Below, piece by piece: positions 13,201 to 26,540 of a stretch of DNA of 64,000 bases; within the stretch, counting starts at the first letter, position 1, and every line of letters begins with the position of its first letter. The stretch is from Emmonsiellopsis sp. PD_33 (lineage: Eukaryota > Ascomycota > Eurotiomycetes > Onygenales > Ajellomycetaceae). The notes beneath the pieces are model-generated. The model saw only the letters and a list, made by a program, of their open reading frames with translations. It was not told where the DNA came from and searched no databases. Location: positions 53,632 to 117,631 of the forward strand of contig JANTQF010000092.1 in assembly GCA_032988165.1 (NCBI GenBank), read 5' to 3'. A program made the position numbers and the translations under genes.

Positions 13201-13224
13201 TTGTGGAAGATTGGTTTCGCATAA
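10207..13224 (+). CDS. Glucosidase II catalytic alpha subunit (GH31)
   Basis: Three exons (10207-10291, 10356-11103, 11157-13224) give 966 residues. It trims the two inner alpha-1,3-linked glucoses from N-glycans in the ER, working with a beta subunit not present here. Residues 1-28 form a hydrophobic signal peptide. The mature start VKHENFKKCSQSGFCKRNR is typical of the family. GH31 hallmarks: HYQCRWNY, WNDMNEPSVF with the nucleophile Asp547, and GAMWTGDNQASW with acid/base Asp624, then GADVGGFFGNP. The C-terminal beta-sandwich region is complete. Length and motifs suggest a functional enzyme. Unlike several neighbours it shows no C-to-G skew switch. Confidence 0.95.
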
Positions 13225-13533
13225 GCGCGTTTTCATTGCCTGTTCGTGATGGTGTGGGATGTTCTGTGGGGTGTATTGTCTCTGCATAGATATTATTGGC
13301 CTATTTGCAATTTGGATATAGATATTATCTTGTTTTCTTCCTCTTTATTTTCCCAGCGTCGAATACCCATTGATCCAAACCCATTTAAAGCCTGTTATTG
13401 GTTCAACGTTGAAAACATTTGTTCGTCTCTTCACTTCACAAGCTGCAACCCATTTCCCATACAGTGGTAACCAGAGGATGAAAATCCCCATGCCGAATCA
13501 AGATTCCCTAAATTGATATCCAACCACCTCCCC
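13225..13533. other. Convergent 3' region, no gene seen
   Basis: AT-leaning DNA between the ends of the glucosidase II gene and the small minus-strand frame. Probably 3' UTRs; no repeat or RNA gene recognised. Confidence 0.4.
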
Positions 13534-13752
13534 TTAGCATGGACCAACAGCATTGGCATGGAGAAGATCTTGCGGATTGGCTCCGCCATACACAAAAGGC
13601 CGAGTCCACCCGTTGGCGTCATTATTGCCGCTCACTTTCACATGGGTGAGGGATAACAATGGCATACGATACGGATTCCTGCTTTGTTTCTCCAAATGCT
13701 GATCTCGCGGGCCAGCAGGAGTCAGAAATGTGGATTTAGTGGTAGTTGACAT
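13534..13752 (-). CDS. Small hypothetical protein (72 aa)
   Basis: A single open frame starting MSTTTKSTFLTPAGPRDQH and ending NPQDLLHANAVGPC. It is hydrophilic, has no signal peptide or membrane segment, and has normal genomic base composition. The compact segment NGWTRPFVYGG looks like real protein rather than a shadow. I do not recognise a family. It begins only about 120 bp from the outer retrotransposon, so its promoter may have been separated from it by the insertion. Confidence 0.45.
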   Translation of the reverse strand: MSTTTKSTFLTPAGPRDQHLEKQSRNPYRMPLLSLTHVKVSGNNDANGWTRPFVYGGANPQDLLHANAVGPC

Positions 13753-13871
13753 TTCCGGGGGAATTGATTGATACTATCTTAACTGTTTTTCTTTTTTTAA
13801 CTGTCATTACCTTCCACACTGTTGGGGCCATTTGAGAAAAATAAATAAAATATAAAATATATCATTGGTAG

Positions 13872-14117
13872 TGAAAGGCTAGCACACCTCTCACTCTTGA
13901 GGTCTGCTACCTAACTACCTGAAGACTCTCACAAAGAAACACAATAGAAAACACCTTGATCATCATCTAGAAACTGTAGGATCAATGATTTCTAAAAGCT
14001 AGAGAACTGGGGGGATTTCCCCTTCAAATACAGGCCTGGTCACTGACCTTTCCAACCAGAAGGTCCAGATGCACTAGGTTGCCAACCTGGAGGTCAGAGA
14101 TCATGTGACCCCTCACA
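13872..14117 (-). repeat. Left LTR (3' LTR) of outer Gypsy element
   Basis: 246 bp, TG...CA termini, direct repeat of 37,425-37,670. Differences between the two are transitions as far as I aligned them (for example GGCT/GACT, TCAGAG/TCGGAG, CATGTG/CACGTG). Confidence 0.85.
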
Positions 14118-15980
14118 CATTCCCCTCCTATGAATAGTGAGCACTCCCACCATGAAACATCAAAAAAAAAGAAAAGAAAGAAAGAAAGAAAAGATAAAGA
14201 CTTATCCCTCTATCTTCTGCAACAAAACAAACCTCCTGCAATAAAATAAAAGATCCTGTAGTAATTACTCTAAACCTCATCATTCTGAATCTTATCTCCA
14301 CTAATATTCTTTAAGCCCTATCAGTCTTGTTTGACTCCACATTGTCCTCCTCCTCCTCTCTTACTAGCTTTGTAGCTGCCTGTAATACCCTGAGTGTTTT
14401 TAGTATAAATTGCATGGGCTTTCCCATATATTATATGATTAGGAATGATGAAGTGTTTAGTTATCTAGTCTTATCATTTTTAACTTATTTCTTATGAGCT
14501 TTGCAAATATTATCATCAGAATTGAAGTCACACAGATAAACTACCTCTAATAGCTTTTTAAAAAGTGCTCTAGAGACCTCCTCTATTTAGTATTTGATTT
14601 CCTGAACCTGATCATTGTCTTACTTGTAATAATATAGAACCTCATGTCTTTATAATATATCCTCCACCTTGATGAAGTCTTCTATAAAATATAGGTACTA
14701 GTTAAGCTGTAAGACTTATAAGCTATCTATATATCTAATATTTCTGTGTTCTGAAATCACTCTATTAGCTGGGTATCAAAGAATTTTAAGTTAATTTCCT
14801 CTATTATTATGATTGACTGTGACCTTTACTACTTTCTTTCCTGATGCTTTGTATTTGCAATACTTTGCTGATTACTTTACTTTACTGTCTATCTCCTTCT
14901 GTTAAGATGATTTCTAAACTGAATATTTCTTTATTTCCTGATAGAGATATTATTATTCCTCATTGAAAGTCTGATGTTCTATAATGTTATTTTCTTACTC
15001 TATTTTTAATTTAGTATTAGCTGATGCAAATAGATTCTCATAGTGCTTATAGTCTTCAATTTTCCCCTCTGAGGTCTATGATAATTCAGCTCCTCCCACT
15101 GGGATTTACAATGATTCTTCTCTTATTATAGATGAATTCTATGCATTGCTAGCTATTAGCTCTACATGTTCTTACTCTTCCATTTCTATATAGAGTTAGC
15201 ACATGATTTCCTCCTCCATTAGAAATTAGCTTATTAGTCAGGCTTCATCCTCTAAATCAAAATTGAGGGTTAGGAGGCTTCAGCTGTCCTGTAAAGATTG
15301 ATTTTTATTTAGTATAAGACTGTCTGGCAGTGCAGAAGGAATAGTAGGGGACTTTAGTAAAGATATTAGTATTAATAGGATTCTGCTGTTTAAGTTCAAG
15401 GTAAAGAGGTTTGAGAACTGAGGGGATATAGTGTCACTTTTATAAATAATAGTTACACTTCAAGTGAGGCTAGCTGATCACTTTGAGGTGCTAAGTGAGG
15501 TGAATGCTAAGGTCAATATTGAATGAGGCTAATATGAAGGTGAAGATGATATTAAAAGTAAAAGTAATAAGAATAAGGTAAGAGTGAGATTCAGATAAGG
15601 TTGATGTTCTAGTAACCTCTACTATAATAAATGAAAATACTTCAAATTGAAAATCACTGAAAAAAACACTGAAAATACCTACTTTTATTTATTAATACTA
15701 TCCTTAATTATATTTTATATTTATATTCCCTTATACTTTTCTATAGTTTAAAGTAGAACCACTCTACTTTCTGGTGAACCTACTTGTATTATAGTTAATC
15801 TATTATATTTCTCTATCAATCCTCTCTCTATAAATCTCTGGGGCCTCTCTCTATAATAAATAATATGGTTAACATGATATTTCTTGACTGTCTTATCTCT
15901 ATAAAACTTTCTAATATATATTGCCTTTCCATTCTATAATATAATATGCTAATATTCTTATTATAAGCTTTAATCTCTTT
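14118..15980 (-). other. Outer element, 3' internal segment
   Basis: AT-rich degenerate DNA between the left LTR and the integrase remnant. Includes an A-rich and GAAAG-repeat tract at about 14,161-14,200, just inside the LTR, which could correspond to the pyrimidine/purine tract region used in reverse transcription. No protein domain recognised. Confidence 0.4.
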
Positions 15981-18720
15981 CATCTAGACTCAAGTTTGAT
16001 TTCTATCTACTTATTCTTTATATGATCTCTAATAAGAACTAGATCCTCATCCTTTAGTTTCTTATTCTACCTGTTGATTAATTGCTGACTCTGCTACTCT
16101 ATTTTCTGCTGCTAATAGTATGCTATTATAGATTGTATGAGATCTTACTGCTCCTCCTCTCTGCTGATGTGAAGGCTAACTTACTCTGCTATTAACAAGT
16201 TGATTAGCTACTGTATATCTCCTGGCTGTATATTATTAGTGTCCTGCTAGATGCTAATGTTGTTCTTTAACATATACTTTAATAATAATGTGGCTAGCTG
16301 ATATCTATATAGCTTTATCAGCCTTATATTAATTACTAATAGGGCCTCCTGGGTATTCTATAACTACCTCTCTGGACAATCATGCTACATTATGCTTCAA
16401 ATGATGTATGCTTTTACCAGCTGCACAGACTACTTGTTCATCCCTATTAATACTGAGTGTGATATAGGTACTAGAATGTGCTTAATCTCTTTACTGAGTA
16501 ATATTATAGCTATCTGAGTACTGATGAAATGTTTCCCATTGTCTGTATACAGTACTTCTAGCTATCTAAATGTTGGTGTGAATCTATAGAAGAAGTTTAT
16601 AACTAACTTCTCAACTGCATCTATGTAGGGGGCTGTCTAGATAAATCTTATGAAGTATTTAACTACCACTAGTATGTATTAAGCTCTATCCTCTACTATT
16701 AGCTGTATAGGCTTCAGGAAATTCATCCTCAAGAGATTCATTGATTGAAATGACTGAATCCTTCTAGCTTCCCTTCTCTATAGCTTTTAGCTGATGAACT
16801 AACATACTTTGCATGAGTTATAGTGGATCTCAACATCTCTGATTCTAATCAGCTAGTATATCTCCCTAATAAAATGACTAAGAGTAAGAGCACTGGCATA
16901 GTACTTCATTCTATTATGAAATATCCTCAGCACTTTGCTGACCTCATATTTCACTATATATAGCACTTATATTCTATTATTTTCTTAATATAATAAGAGT
17001 TAATAGTATATGTCCTTTAGATGAAATCTGGCCTTCCTTCTTAATACTACTTAATAAATATTCTTAGGGATGTTAGTAAGTAGGTCTCCTTCTAATACCT
17101 TCATAATATTAGTATAAAATTATGATTACTGATACTTTTGAAATTTCATTCTTATTATCCTGTCAACCTTCTCTAGTACTACTATGATGAGATTTGTCCT
17201 GTTCTTTACTTTAGATATGATTATATGTCTTGAGATTCTACTTAACCTATTCACTATCCTCATTATGTGGTCTGTATTTGGTTGATGGTGTATGATGTAG
17301 TCATATTCTCCAAGCCTGGCTGTTCAATTAATTATACAAATATTATTCATACTCTTATTAAATGCTACCCTTAATATGTTATTATCTATATAAAGATAGA
17401 CTCTGTGAGGTGATCCCAGCATCATCCATCTAACTTCTACTAATTCTTGAATCATGGCTAACACTTCCAGCTTGTTACTGTGATACCATGTTTTGATATC
17501 TATAAATTTAAATGATATTCACTGTATAATACATAAGGATTCATAATTGAAAGCTATTAGATCATTTAGAGGCTGACTGTCTATTATTTGAAATAGCATT
17601 CTATCAGCTTCAATTTTGAAAGTATCTATTACTAAATAATAGACTAATATTAGGTCTGCCAATTTACACATATTATTCATTATCATCATTTTCATGAAGT
17701 TAAATTTCCTTTGCTGTTACTCTATTCATTTCTATACCTTCTTCCTTCATACTCAGTAAACTGAAGCTTTCTTGGGTTGTGTTATCTAAGGCTCCTTTAG
17801 TAGATTCTTATTACATTCCTTAACATCTAGTTTGACTTTCTCCTTTAGGGGTGAGGCCTCTACCTGCTGTAGGTATGCCTCCTTTAATATCATTATTTAG
17901 TCTACTCAACCTGGGATGAAATTATAGAGGAAAGAGATTAGCTATATGAATTCATTTAGTTTCCTTCTGTTTGCTGAGATTAGCTACTCTATAATAATAT
18001 TATAGTATCTGATTGACAGCCTGACCTCTTGAGGTTCTCCTGTGAAACTCAAAATGTCTATTGACTCCATAAACACTATTGACTTTCATGGGTTTAGATA
18101 GACTGGTCCAAATTCTACCCTGGGAAAATAAGTCTTGTAGAGGAAGATAAATATTGTATTAAATATTATTACTGAGCTAGAGTAGTCATTTATAAATAAA
18201 GTAAATATAGCATTCTTATAATTACTTATTGCTGTTGGGAATTCCTCTACCTCTCTATCCTTTGAGATTAATCTGAACATCATGTCTGTGAACTGTGAGT
18301 ATATATGCAGAGTGCTCATTAGGTCTTATCTCATCCTGGTATAAGTATACTGATCTGTTAGGGAAATAATACTTACTTTATATTCATTCTTTACTCTAAT
18401 GGGGATATACTAGTATCTATTTGATGCATTAAATGCAGAGAAGACCTAGAATTTTAATTTAAATATAATGTTTAATGTGACATCTATTCAATGCATTAGA
18501 TATACTGACTTCCTTATGTTTGCATTTAGAGGCTTGAAGTTGTTAATAATTCATAGGTCTACTGATTTCTTCTTCTTGGGTGGAAATCATGTTGCTGCTT
18601 TCTAATCATTAGACATTCAGATAAGGATATTTGCTGCCTCTAGCTTGAAGAATATGTACTTTGTAAATTCTCTTTCTCTTACTGTATATCTAGGTATAGA
18701 TCTCTTGATAGGCCTTACAT
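15980..18720 (-). pseudogene. Gypsy pol remnant: reverse transcriptase and integrase
   Basis: Read on the minus strand from 18,720: PPKKKKSVDL..INNFKPLNANI, then VFSAFNASNRY, then a palm block with TAISNYKNAIFTLFINDYSSS (FI(D/N)DY equals the F/YxDD catalytic box) and KTYFPRVEFGPVYLNPKKS-like text. This is the order of a Ty3/Gypsy reverse transcriptase. Farther left, near 16,420-16,700, comes FFYRFTPTFR.LEVLYTDNGKHF, the integrase D(N)G core, followed by a His/Pro-rich conserved segment. The longest uninterrupted piece is at 18,086-18,319. Stops and substitutions (catalytic Asp to Asn) show the copy is inactive. Confidence 0.8.
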
Positions 18721-21076
18721 TCTAAATAAGGTTTATGAAATACTTCATTAAGTCAGTCATCTGAATCTGAGTAAGTTCTGTGATGAAATAATCCCTCTAT
18801 ATATATAATAATTACTTTATCCTCTATTTCTACTTCTTAATTACTATTATATTTTCTATCATTATATCATATCCTTCAAACCATTCATTGATGACCTCCT
18901 GTGCCTCCATTGATAATTCACACTTCACTGGTTTCCTCTTTATTGGAAAAGCCCCTCCTACCTCTAAACTAAATGATAAATGTGTGTTCTTTGTATTATC
19001 CTACTTTTCTTCTCTCTTAGTTATTATCATTATTATTACCTCTCTCCTTACAGCCTCATCAGCATTAACTCACTAATATTTAGAATTATAGTCCTACTAG
19101 TTCCTCCTCTTACTTACTCACACTATTATTTTCTTTGCCTGTGGGATGTTCTGCAGGTTATCAATTAGCTGTAAGTAAAAAGAAAAAGGTCTTTAAATAT
19201 TCACCTGTATTTCCCACTGGTCCTCAATATACTGCCCCCCTAAACTCCTCTAAGTTACTAGGATAAGATAACTTAGAGGCATTCTTTTCCTGATTTTCCT
19301 TTATTCTCATTGTCTTTCTCCTCTTTAATTATTCTTTACAGCTTCTCATCTATATCTATCTATTTAGTCTCTTTATTATCCTCAGCATCTAATGAAAATG
19401 ATATATCTATGAGTACATTCTTGATCATTTAGATTAGCACTATTAACTCTTTCAACCTTTTAATGATACCTGTGCTCCCCTTAATTTCTATTTTCCTGAT
19501 GTTATAGTTGGTAATGAATCTTACCCTTCTCATTCAATTGACCTTAAGAAGTAAGTTATATGAGGTGACATCTACAATATAAGTTTTAATAGTGGCCTAG
19601 ATCTCCATGAGATTGACTGGTAGGAAAACAGTCTGATTCAATATAACTGTATAACTATTTGTCATACTTACTAACTGTAGTCTGACTGTATAGATGGCTC
19701 ACTTAGAAAACTAATCAATAATCTTTTTTATAATTATTTCTACCAATAACTCTCTATCTATTAATATTTGAGAGACCTAAATGCTCTTTACTCATATCAT
19801 TACAAATAAGACCTTATTATTCTCATCATCTAGTAGTACTTCTATCTCCACTATAGGAGCCTTTATTTCCTCTTTCAGTAATATTGCATTGGCCACTGTG
19901 ACCCTCACACCTGCCCCTCCAACTGGGGTTAGTCACCTAAACTTTGAGGCTGCACTTTAAAGATGCCATGCAAATTCTCTGTGTATGATTTCTGACTTGT
20001 TAAGTAATTAAGTCAATGAGATTATGACTTCAAGTCTCATAACCTTTCTAATATTAAACTGGATGTTATCTCCTTCCATTATAGCTCTTATTAGGTGTAG
20101 AACTTTCAAGGGTTATTAATTAATTAAAATCACCTCCTGCTTCACTGCAGCTACTATTTGAGTTGACTGCTATTAAGATGTATTTAGTGCTAGATTAACA
20201 TCCTTCTTCTCTATATTTATTAGCAATCTTTCTCCTGAGGATCATTTAATATTAGGATTGAAGCTAGGCTCTGAGTCATCATCACCTATTTAATTAGCTC
20301 ATTAAACTACCTTTACCTTACTCTTATTCTTAACTTTATAATTCTTTGCTACCCACCCTTCTGCCACCTTCTACAATAGATCCTTAATTGGCTGAGTTGT
20401 CCTCTTAAACCCTGTATGCTCTGCTGTGTTAGTTATGATTATTCCTGCTGATCTCATTAGATTTACTGGTAGTATACAGACTGCATGTGTGATATCTTCC
20501 TCTTCCCTTTCTGACTCTAAGATTGTATTGGCTGTGATTAGCTGCTACAGGATCTATATTAATTTATTTAGATAGTTTGAGGAATAGTATTTTACCTACT
20601 AATAGGTAAAGTATGTAATTATTCTATCTGTCTGTCTGCTAGTCCTTAGGGGGGTTGATTAGCTCTTATTGATTGCTGGTTCTATTAGTTCTGTTCTATT
20701 AGCATTAGCTAGTTGCTTATTTATTATCATTATTTGCCTTATTAGTTCTGATAGGGTCTACAGTGTTTACTTGAGAAGGTTTTTATTACTAACTGATTAA
20801 AGTACAATCAAGTTAGAATTAGTCAGCTAAGCTATTATAGATATTTCATTGTCTATATAGATCTATCTGATGATCTTCTTAATATTATGAAAGATATAAT
20901 CTTATTAGCACTCTATTCTGATTAGGTCCTGCTGATTCTTATTCTATAGATTTTAAATCAATATATAGTCTAAATTCACTATCTCTATATCTATTAGACT
21001 AGTTATTATCTTCTTCCTGCTAATGTAGTCCTTGATCTTCTCCTCTTTTTTTTGCCCTAAACTGGTAGCCTACTTC
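18721..21076 (-). other. Outer element, gag-pol linker side left of the inner insertion
   Basis: AT-rich DNA with interrupted minus-strand frames that should join the gag-like frame at 36,796-37,424 once the inner element is removed. No motif that I can name with confidence; short homopolymers only. Confidence 0.4.
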
Positions 21077-21081
21077 ATAAC

Positions 21082-21253
21082 TATTACACATGCATGCTCC
21101 ATGCCATGGTTCACACCATAGAACATCTATGATGCTTAGTCACCTACATAGCTTAGTCAGGCCTTATAATATAAATAGTTATAAGTAGCTCAGGAATGTA
21201 GAGAATCAACCTTATTCTATACAACATTTTCATCTCAAGTTTTCCCAATTACA
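21082..21253 (+). repeat. Left (5') LTR of inner chromovirus
   Basis: 172 bp, begins TATTACACATGC, ends AATTACA; the expected TG start appears mutated to TA. ATAAC precedes it. Confidence 0.88.
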
Positions 21254-21989
21254 ATTAGTAGCATGTCTTTATAAAAGATGTAAGGTTCTTCATGGGTTTC
21301 CCAGTCTTTACAATGAGTCATTATTATATTTTCCTACTCTCATTACTTTCACTTTTCCTTTAATAGGTTCCCATTTCTTCTCTATCTCTTCCACTTGTCT
21401 CATCCACTTCATAGACTATTCTTCTCTAAAAGCCATACCTACCCAGGCCTCATCCTCCTTACAGACAGCTCTTTATACCTAGTACCCAAATAGCTTCATC
21501 CTCATTATAGATAATTAGACTGGCTGCTGAGACCATATTGGGACCAGGATTAAAGTATATTCTTATCATTTTACTTAATATATTAGTCCCTTTTTATGTA
21601 AAATCACTTTAATATAGATACTATATCATGTTATAGTATAAATAAATTAGTTCAGAATCATATTATAAAGGAATATTTTACTCATAAATTATGTTATATA
21701 TCTATCTTTTCAGTTCTGGTCCCATTTAGTCCCATTATCTATATATGGGACCAAACAGAACCAGAAATACCATAATATTACCTAATTATAATTACATGTG
21801 TTACTAATGGTGTCAAGCCAGTAGCAGCCCTGCCACACATCATATAATAATTTCAAATTGGGAGATTTACATTAGTGAGCATTACCAAATATTATTACTT
21901 TTCATTGCCCAAAGGCCCCAGCCCCAACCCTAAACTAAAAAAACTAAAAAACTAAAAACACACAAAAACATTAAAAAACCCTCTTAAAT

Positions 21990-22630
21990 CTTGAGGGCAG
22001 TCTGCTCAAAGTACTCTGATCTAATTACATCTATCACCTCCCTCACCAACTGCATATTCTCAACCCTGAGAGTCAACTGCTTCTCATGCACCATCATTTT
22101 AACTCTACCTATATTTATAATATAATCAGTATATATATTTAGTAGACTTAGTAGAGTAGTTAACTTACACTTAAAAAAAGTAATGAGGGCTGTTTCTACT
22201 ACCAACTAGATGATATTAAGGGTAGAGTGCTGAAAGCAATGCTTTCTACTATTAATCTTATAGATTAGATGTGCTATTATAGCCTTAACAAAAATGAGCT
22301 CCTCAGATTTCTGATAGAATCAGACCTCCTGAATCCACTCTATTGACCTAAATGAGTCACTGAGTATTACTGAAAAGTGTGACCATAACTTACTATTCTT
22401 ATTGCAGTAGTGATGGGGCTTGAGATTACATTTAACCTAGTAGTTTCTCAAGGCATTGAGGAGCTTAGTATGGTATTGATCTCACTTGGCCTTCTACTCA
22501 GCAACATGTGCCTCATAGGCTGCTTTGCAACCAGGCACACTATTTTTCATCACCACTTGGCAGGGAAGAGGGGTGTACTTTGGCATTTTCAAATTGGGGG
22601 AGAGGGTATTGATGTGTTTGAATAAAGAGC
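21990..22630 (-). other. Minus-strand frames of unknown role inside the hAT element
   Basis: A minus-strand open piece at 21,984-22,205 encodes a hydrophilic helical-looking peptide (VENMQLVREVIDVIRSEYF). Interrupted minus-strand frames continue to about 22,620. It may be part of a second transposon gene; nothing is recognisable. Confidence 0.3.
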
Positions 22631-22659
22631 AGGGGAGATAGAGACACAGCTGATTAGAA

Positions 22660-23000
22660 TGGTAGGAGAGGAGGAATAAAATAGATAGAGAAAAGAAGAA
22701 GAGAGAGAGAAAGAGGAGGGGAAAAAAAAGAAATGTTATTGAAATTTCAACTCCAATCAGCTACTCTAGTAATCTGTAACTATCACCTAAGTCTATTCCT
22801 AATATAAATTGCCTGGCAATGCTATATAAAGAATATCAAATATAGACACATCAAATGTAAATAACCTGCTTTTAGATTAGAGAAATTCCCCCTACCTTTT
22901 TATTTTTCCTCCTCTTCTTCTCTTTCTTCTCTTCTTTTCCTACCACTATCCCACCTCTTCTCTTTTAATATTCCTATTCCACTATCACAATTATTACTCT
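22660..23000. repeat. Purine and pyrimidine tracts
   Basis: GA-rich run at about 22,670-22,735 and CT-rich run at about 22,905-22,965, flanking AT-rich DNA. Low complexity; a promoter-like pyrimidine tract upstream of the frame at 23,022 is possible. Confidence 0.4.
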
Positions 23001-23021
23001 CTTCTACTACTACTATCAGTC

Positions 23022-23880
23022 ATGTCTTCACCTGCCTTCAAGATCTATATAACTAAGGCCCATGAGTATTATCATCAGCTTGAGAGGCCTGAAAAGGAAG
23101 CATTCAAACAGGGTGAGACCAACTGCAAGGCATGCCATGTCACACTGAAGAAGCTATGCAAGGGAAACAAATAATAATAATCTATAGTAATACTTATATA
23201 TGAATTCAGCTAATCTGTGCTAGGAATGAGGCTGATGAGGCTGGGCACAAGGAATTGAAAAAGAAGGTAGTAGAGTAGCTAATGTAGAAGTGTTGAGACC
23301 AGAAGTACTCTCAGAAATGATATGAGGTGAAGGTAGAGTAAAAGAAGGTCATGAAGAAGGCTGCTGAGAAGAAACACTATCAGGAGCAGGTTAAGGAAAT
23401 TCTGAAGTATGAGGCTAAAAAGCCCAAGCAGGTAAGAGTTCTAGTCATACTCTTTAGTAATACTCTTCTAATCTAATTGAATGAATTAGTAGGTTCACAA
23501 TGAGAAGGGAATTAAGAACCTCTTTATCTCCTGCATGCACATAATGATTTAGGACATTGAAGAGGCTATATTGCTCTCTAACTGAGTTAATCTTCTTGCT
23601 ACTAAGATTGATGCTGATGCAGCTAATCAGAAGATAGCTGATTTTAATACCCAGATTGATCTAGCCTGTCATGAAGAGCTGTCTCTACCAGAGGAGGTAC
23701 TGGAGGATAAATTTGAGGTTATTCTCACCTCCAATGAGAAGGAGGAGAAGGATGAGAAGGAGGAGGAGGAGTAAATTGTTAAGGATGAAGAGGTAGAGAA
23801 AGAGGGGGAGGAGGAGGATAAGAAGGAGAAGGAGGATGAGGAGAAGGAGGAGGATAAGAAGAAAGAGAAGGAGTTTTTTT
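23022..23880 (+). pseudogene. Accessory frame inside hAT element, Lys/Glu-rich with CxxC
   Basis: The frame opens MSSPAFKIYITKAHEYYHQL and includes a Cys pair (NCKACHVTLKKLC), then an interrupted Lys-rich segment (KKVMKKAAEKKHY) and finally a long Glu/Lys-rich tail encoded by GAG/AAG repeats at 23,730-23,875. Two gaps with stops may be introns or mutations (for example around 23,170-23,215 and 23,430-23,490). The order basic region, coiled-coil-like region and acidic tail suggests a DNA- or chromatin-associated accessory protein, but I cannot assign a family. Confidence 0.35.
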
Positions 23881-24357
23881 AAATTTTTCTCTTTTAGTAT
23901 AGTAGAGTGGAGATAGGGGGGAGGATAAGACAATATAATTGATTGAATTGAATTTTATTACCCCTATTTTCTAATTAGAATTGCTACAGTAGAAAACCAG
24001 CAGTACTCATCAAAATATATATATATTTCTCAATGCTTTTGATGAGATCCTATATATATATATATCAACAGTATCTTATTCTTTTATTATATTAAATAAA
24101 TCTCTAAGCTTTAAAGGTAACACTTTTTGATAACAATATAATAATATTTCTACTATATTTAATGAGATTAATGTCATTCCTATATTAATATTTAGAATTA
24201 ATTATTTCTATTCTCCTCATTAAAGGAATTTAAGATAGGCAGCCTCCTCATGTGCACTAGCATGATTAGGGTTTTCTTTTCTCAGTCATATAGCAGAATA
24301 ACTCTGAATTATCATACTTATCTTATTATCATATCACTCCCTCCTCTATTATCTTAA

Positions 24358-26540
24358 ATGGCTGAATCTACTGAACTTCCTGAGATTACTATTAAGGGGA
24401 AGAGATATATTATCTATGAAGATGCACATGTCCTACTATTTCAGTCCTAATAATTCATCACAAATTACTATATATCCAACCTAATAAAGTGAAAGCTCTG
24501 AAAACCTTCCCATTAATAATGCTTAGATCAATGGGATTCCTTTCAACAGATAGTTGAGAAAGAAACTAGACAGTCATTTCTTTATTGCAAGTATTATGAT
24601 GTCATCCAGACTCATCCATCATGGAGTGAACATGATCCTGATGGGATTACCCAACACCTCAAGTCAGTTGGATGCAGCTGGAATTAAAAATCAAGAAATG
24701 ACAATGTTCTAGAAGGACTGATGAGATCTATATTATCCCTCCCCTAGATAACACTTTTGGGTAACACTAATGAGATGATTCCTTTAGAAAACAATGAAGA
24801 AACAACTACAACTAGAGTCTATTACTATAGACCTTCTACCCTGCACACCTGAGGCCTTTCATGAATAAATACTCTGTGCCTGTATCTTCCTGAACCTTTC
24901 ACTCTGATTGATTGAAAATACTGAATTCTGAGTCCTACTATAGATGCTAAAACCTTTAATAGAAATCCCCCATCAAATGAGTCTGCAAGACAACCTCAAT
25001 CAATACTATACTAAGAACATGGAAGATCTAGGCCTGGAGCTGAAGTAGCAGAGAAAAATATCCCTAGCTGTAGATGCATGAACAAGTATAAATAACCTGA
25101 CATTTCTAGAGGTTATCTGCTATTTCATCAATGATCAATGGGAGTACAAGAAGTAACTAATTGATTTTGAGGCCTTAATCTGAAGTCATACTGGGGACTA
25201 CCTGGCAGAAATTCTGCATAATGTCATTTGAAATGACCACTGGGATATTTCATCAAATCTACTTGTTATTACTACTGATAATGCAAAAAACAATTCAATA
25301 ATAATACAAAGCTTAGAGGAGAGATTAGTTGAATATCAATGAGATGGGGATCAGAGCTATATCCCATACATTGCTCATGTTATTCAACTAATAGTGTAGG
25401 CACTAATCAGTGAACTTCACATTGAGGCAGAACATGACATGATAGTCAGCTCATTTAATGAGAGGAATATTCACATAGATGAGAATATTATATTCTCCTT
25501 GACACTTTGTAAGGTAATGATATTTAATCACACTCCTACTCTATTTGAAAAGAATAAATGCTAATCATGATATATATTAGATTCATCATATTGTCATTAC
25601 AATTAGTATCTCACTGAAACAGGAGCAATGATTCTTTGAGACTCAATGTATAATAACTCCTACCTTGACTACACCCCTTAAGATGATACAGGATGTTCAG
25701 ACCTGATGGAGTTCAACATATAAAATAGCAGTTTGAGCACTTTAGCTTCAGAATTTAATTGATCACTAGGTGGATGACTCTGGAAGGGAAAAGATTCAAT
25801 CCTTAAAGCTTTTAGGATCAGAATGGACCCAGTTACAATATATCATTAATTTACTCTATCTCTTCTATATAATGATCAAGGTGGTTTTGTGGATATAGAC
25901 ACCTATGTTGGCCTGGACATGATGAGTATATAATTATCTATTTAATCACCTTGATACTTAATTAGCAAAGAGTTATGGTGCTACTAGATGAGATCAAGCT
26001 ATACATAGAGCTATTAAGGCAGTAAAGGCAAAGCTCTCCATTTATTACAGCAAGATAGATCAGTGATTTGCAGATTTCTATGCTGTTGCAGCTATACTGA
26101 ATTCATCTCTCTAATCAAATACATACTCTGATGAAGACTAAATAAAGGAAGAGTGTTAGATATATATTGATATTACCAAGTCATTCTATAATAAGCATTA
26201 TTGCTAGTATGAACCTCCAGATGTCAAACCTCTTGATGATGTGAATATAGTAAATGATAATTTCCAGGTAGATAACACTTTTTAATAATGCTGGATCAGG
26301 CAAATAGGTATAGTTATACTAATCTCTAGGTATGCACAGGATCTTAATACATTAATTGCCAGTTAAAAGAAGGCTAGACTAGCATCTTGCACAACTAAGT
26401 TTGATTGCTACCTTCATGATGGTGTAACCATCATTAAGGATAAGGAAATCCTTAAGATGTGAGCTATGATTACACATATCTACCCTATAGTTGTAAAAAT
26501 GGCTTGAGATGTTCTGGTAATACCCCTAGCTGGTGTGGGA
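24358..26540 (+). pseudogene. hAT transposase, degenerate
   Basis: Starts MAESTELPEITIKGKRY. The catalytic region reads LLVITTDNAKNNSIIIQSLEE and, about 30 residues later, YIPYIAHVIQLIV.ALISEL. These equal the TDNASNN and C.aHvinL.V blocks found in active fungal hAT transposases. Later text around 26,000-26,200 matches the region before the dimerisation domain. Frame changes and many TAG/TAA/TGA stops make it inactive. It lies between the matched terminal repeats of the 5.5-kb element. Confidence 0.8.

Noticed and set aside
13872..14117. Possibility that the outer LTR pair are two independent solo LTRs
   Set aside because: Equal length, same orientation, matching GTAG flanks and a gag/RT/IN set between them on one strand support one element.
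23685..23933. Leucine-rich open frame on the minus strand
   Set aside because: It is the complement of a GAG/AAG repeat coding for a Glu/Lys-rich tail on the plus strand; pure low complexity.
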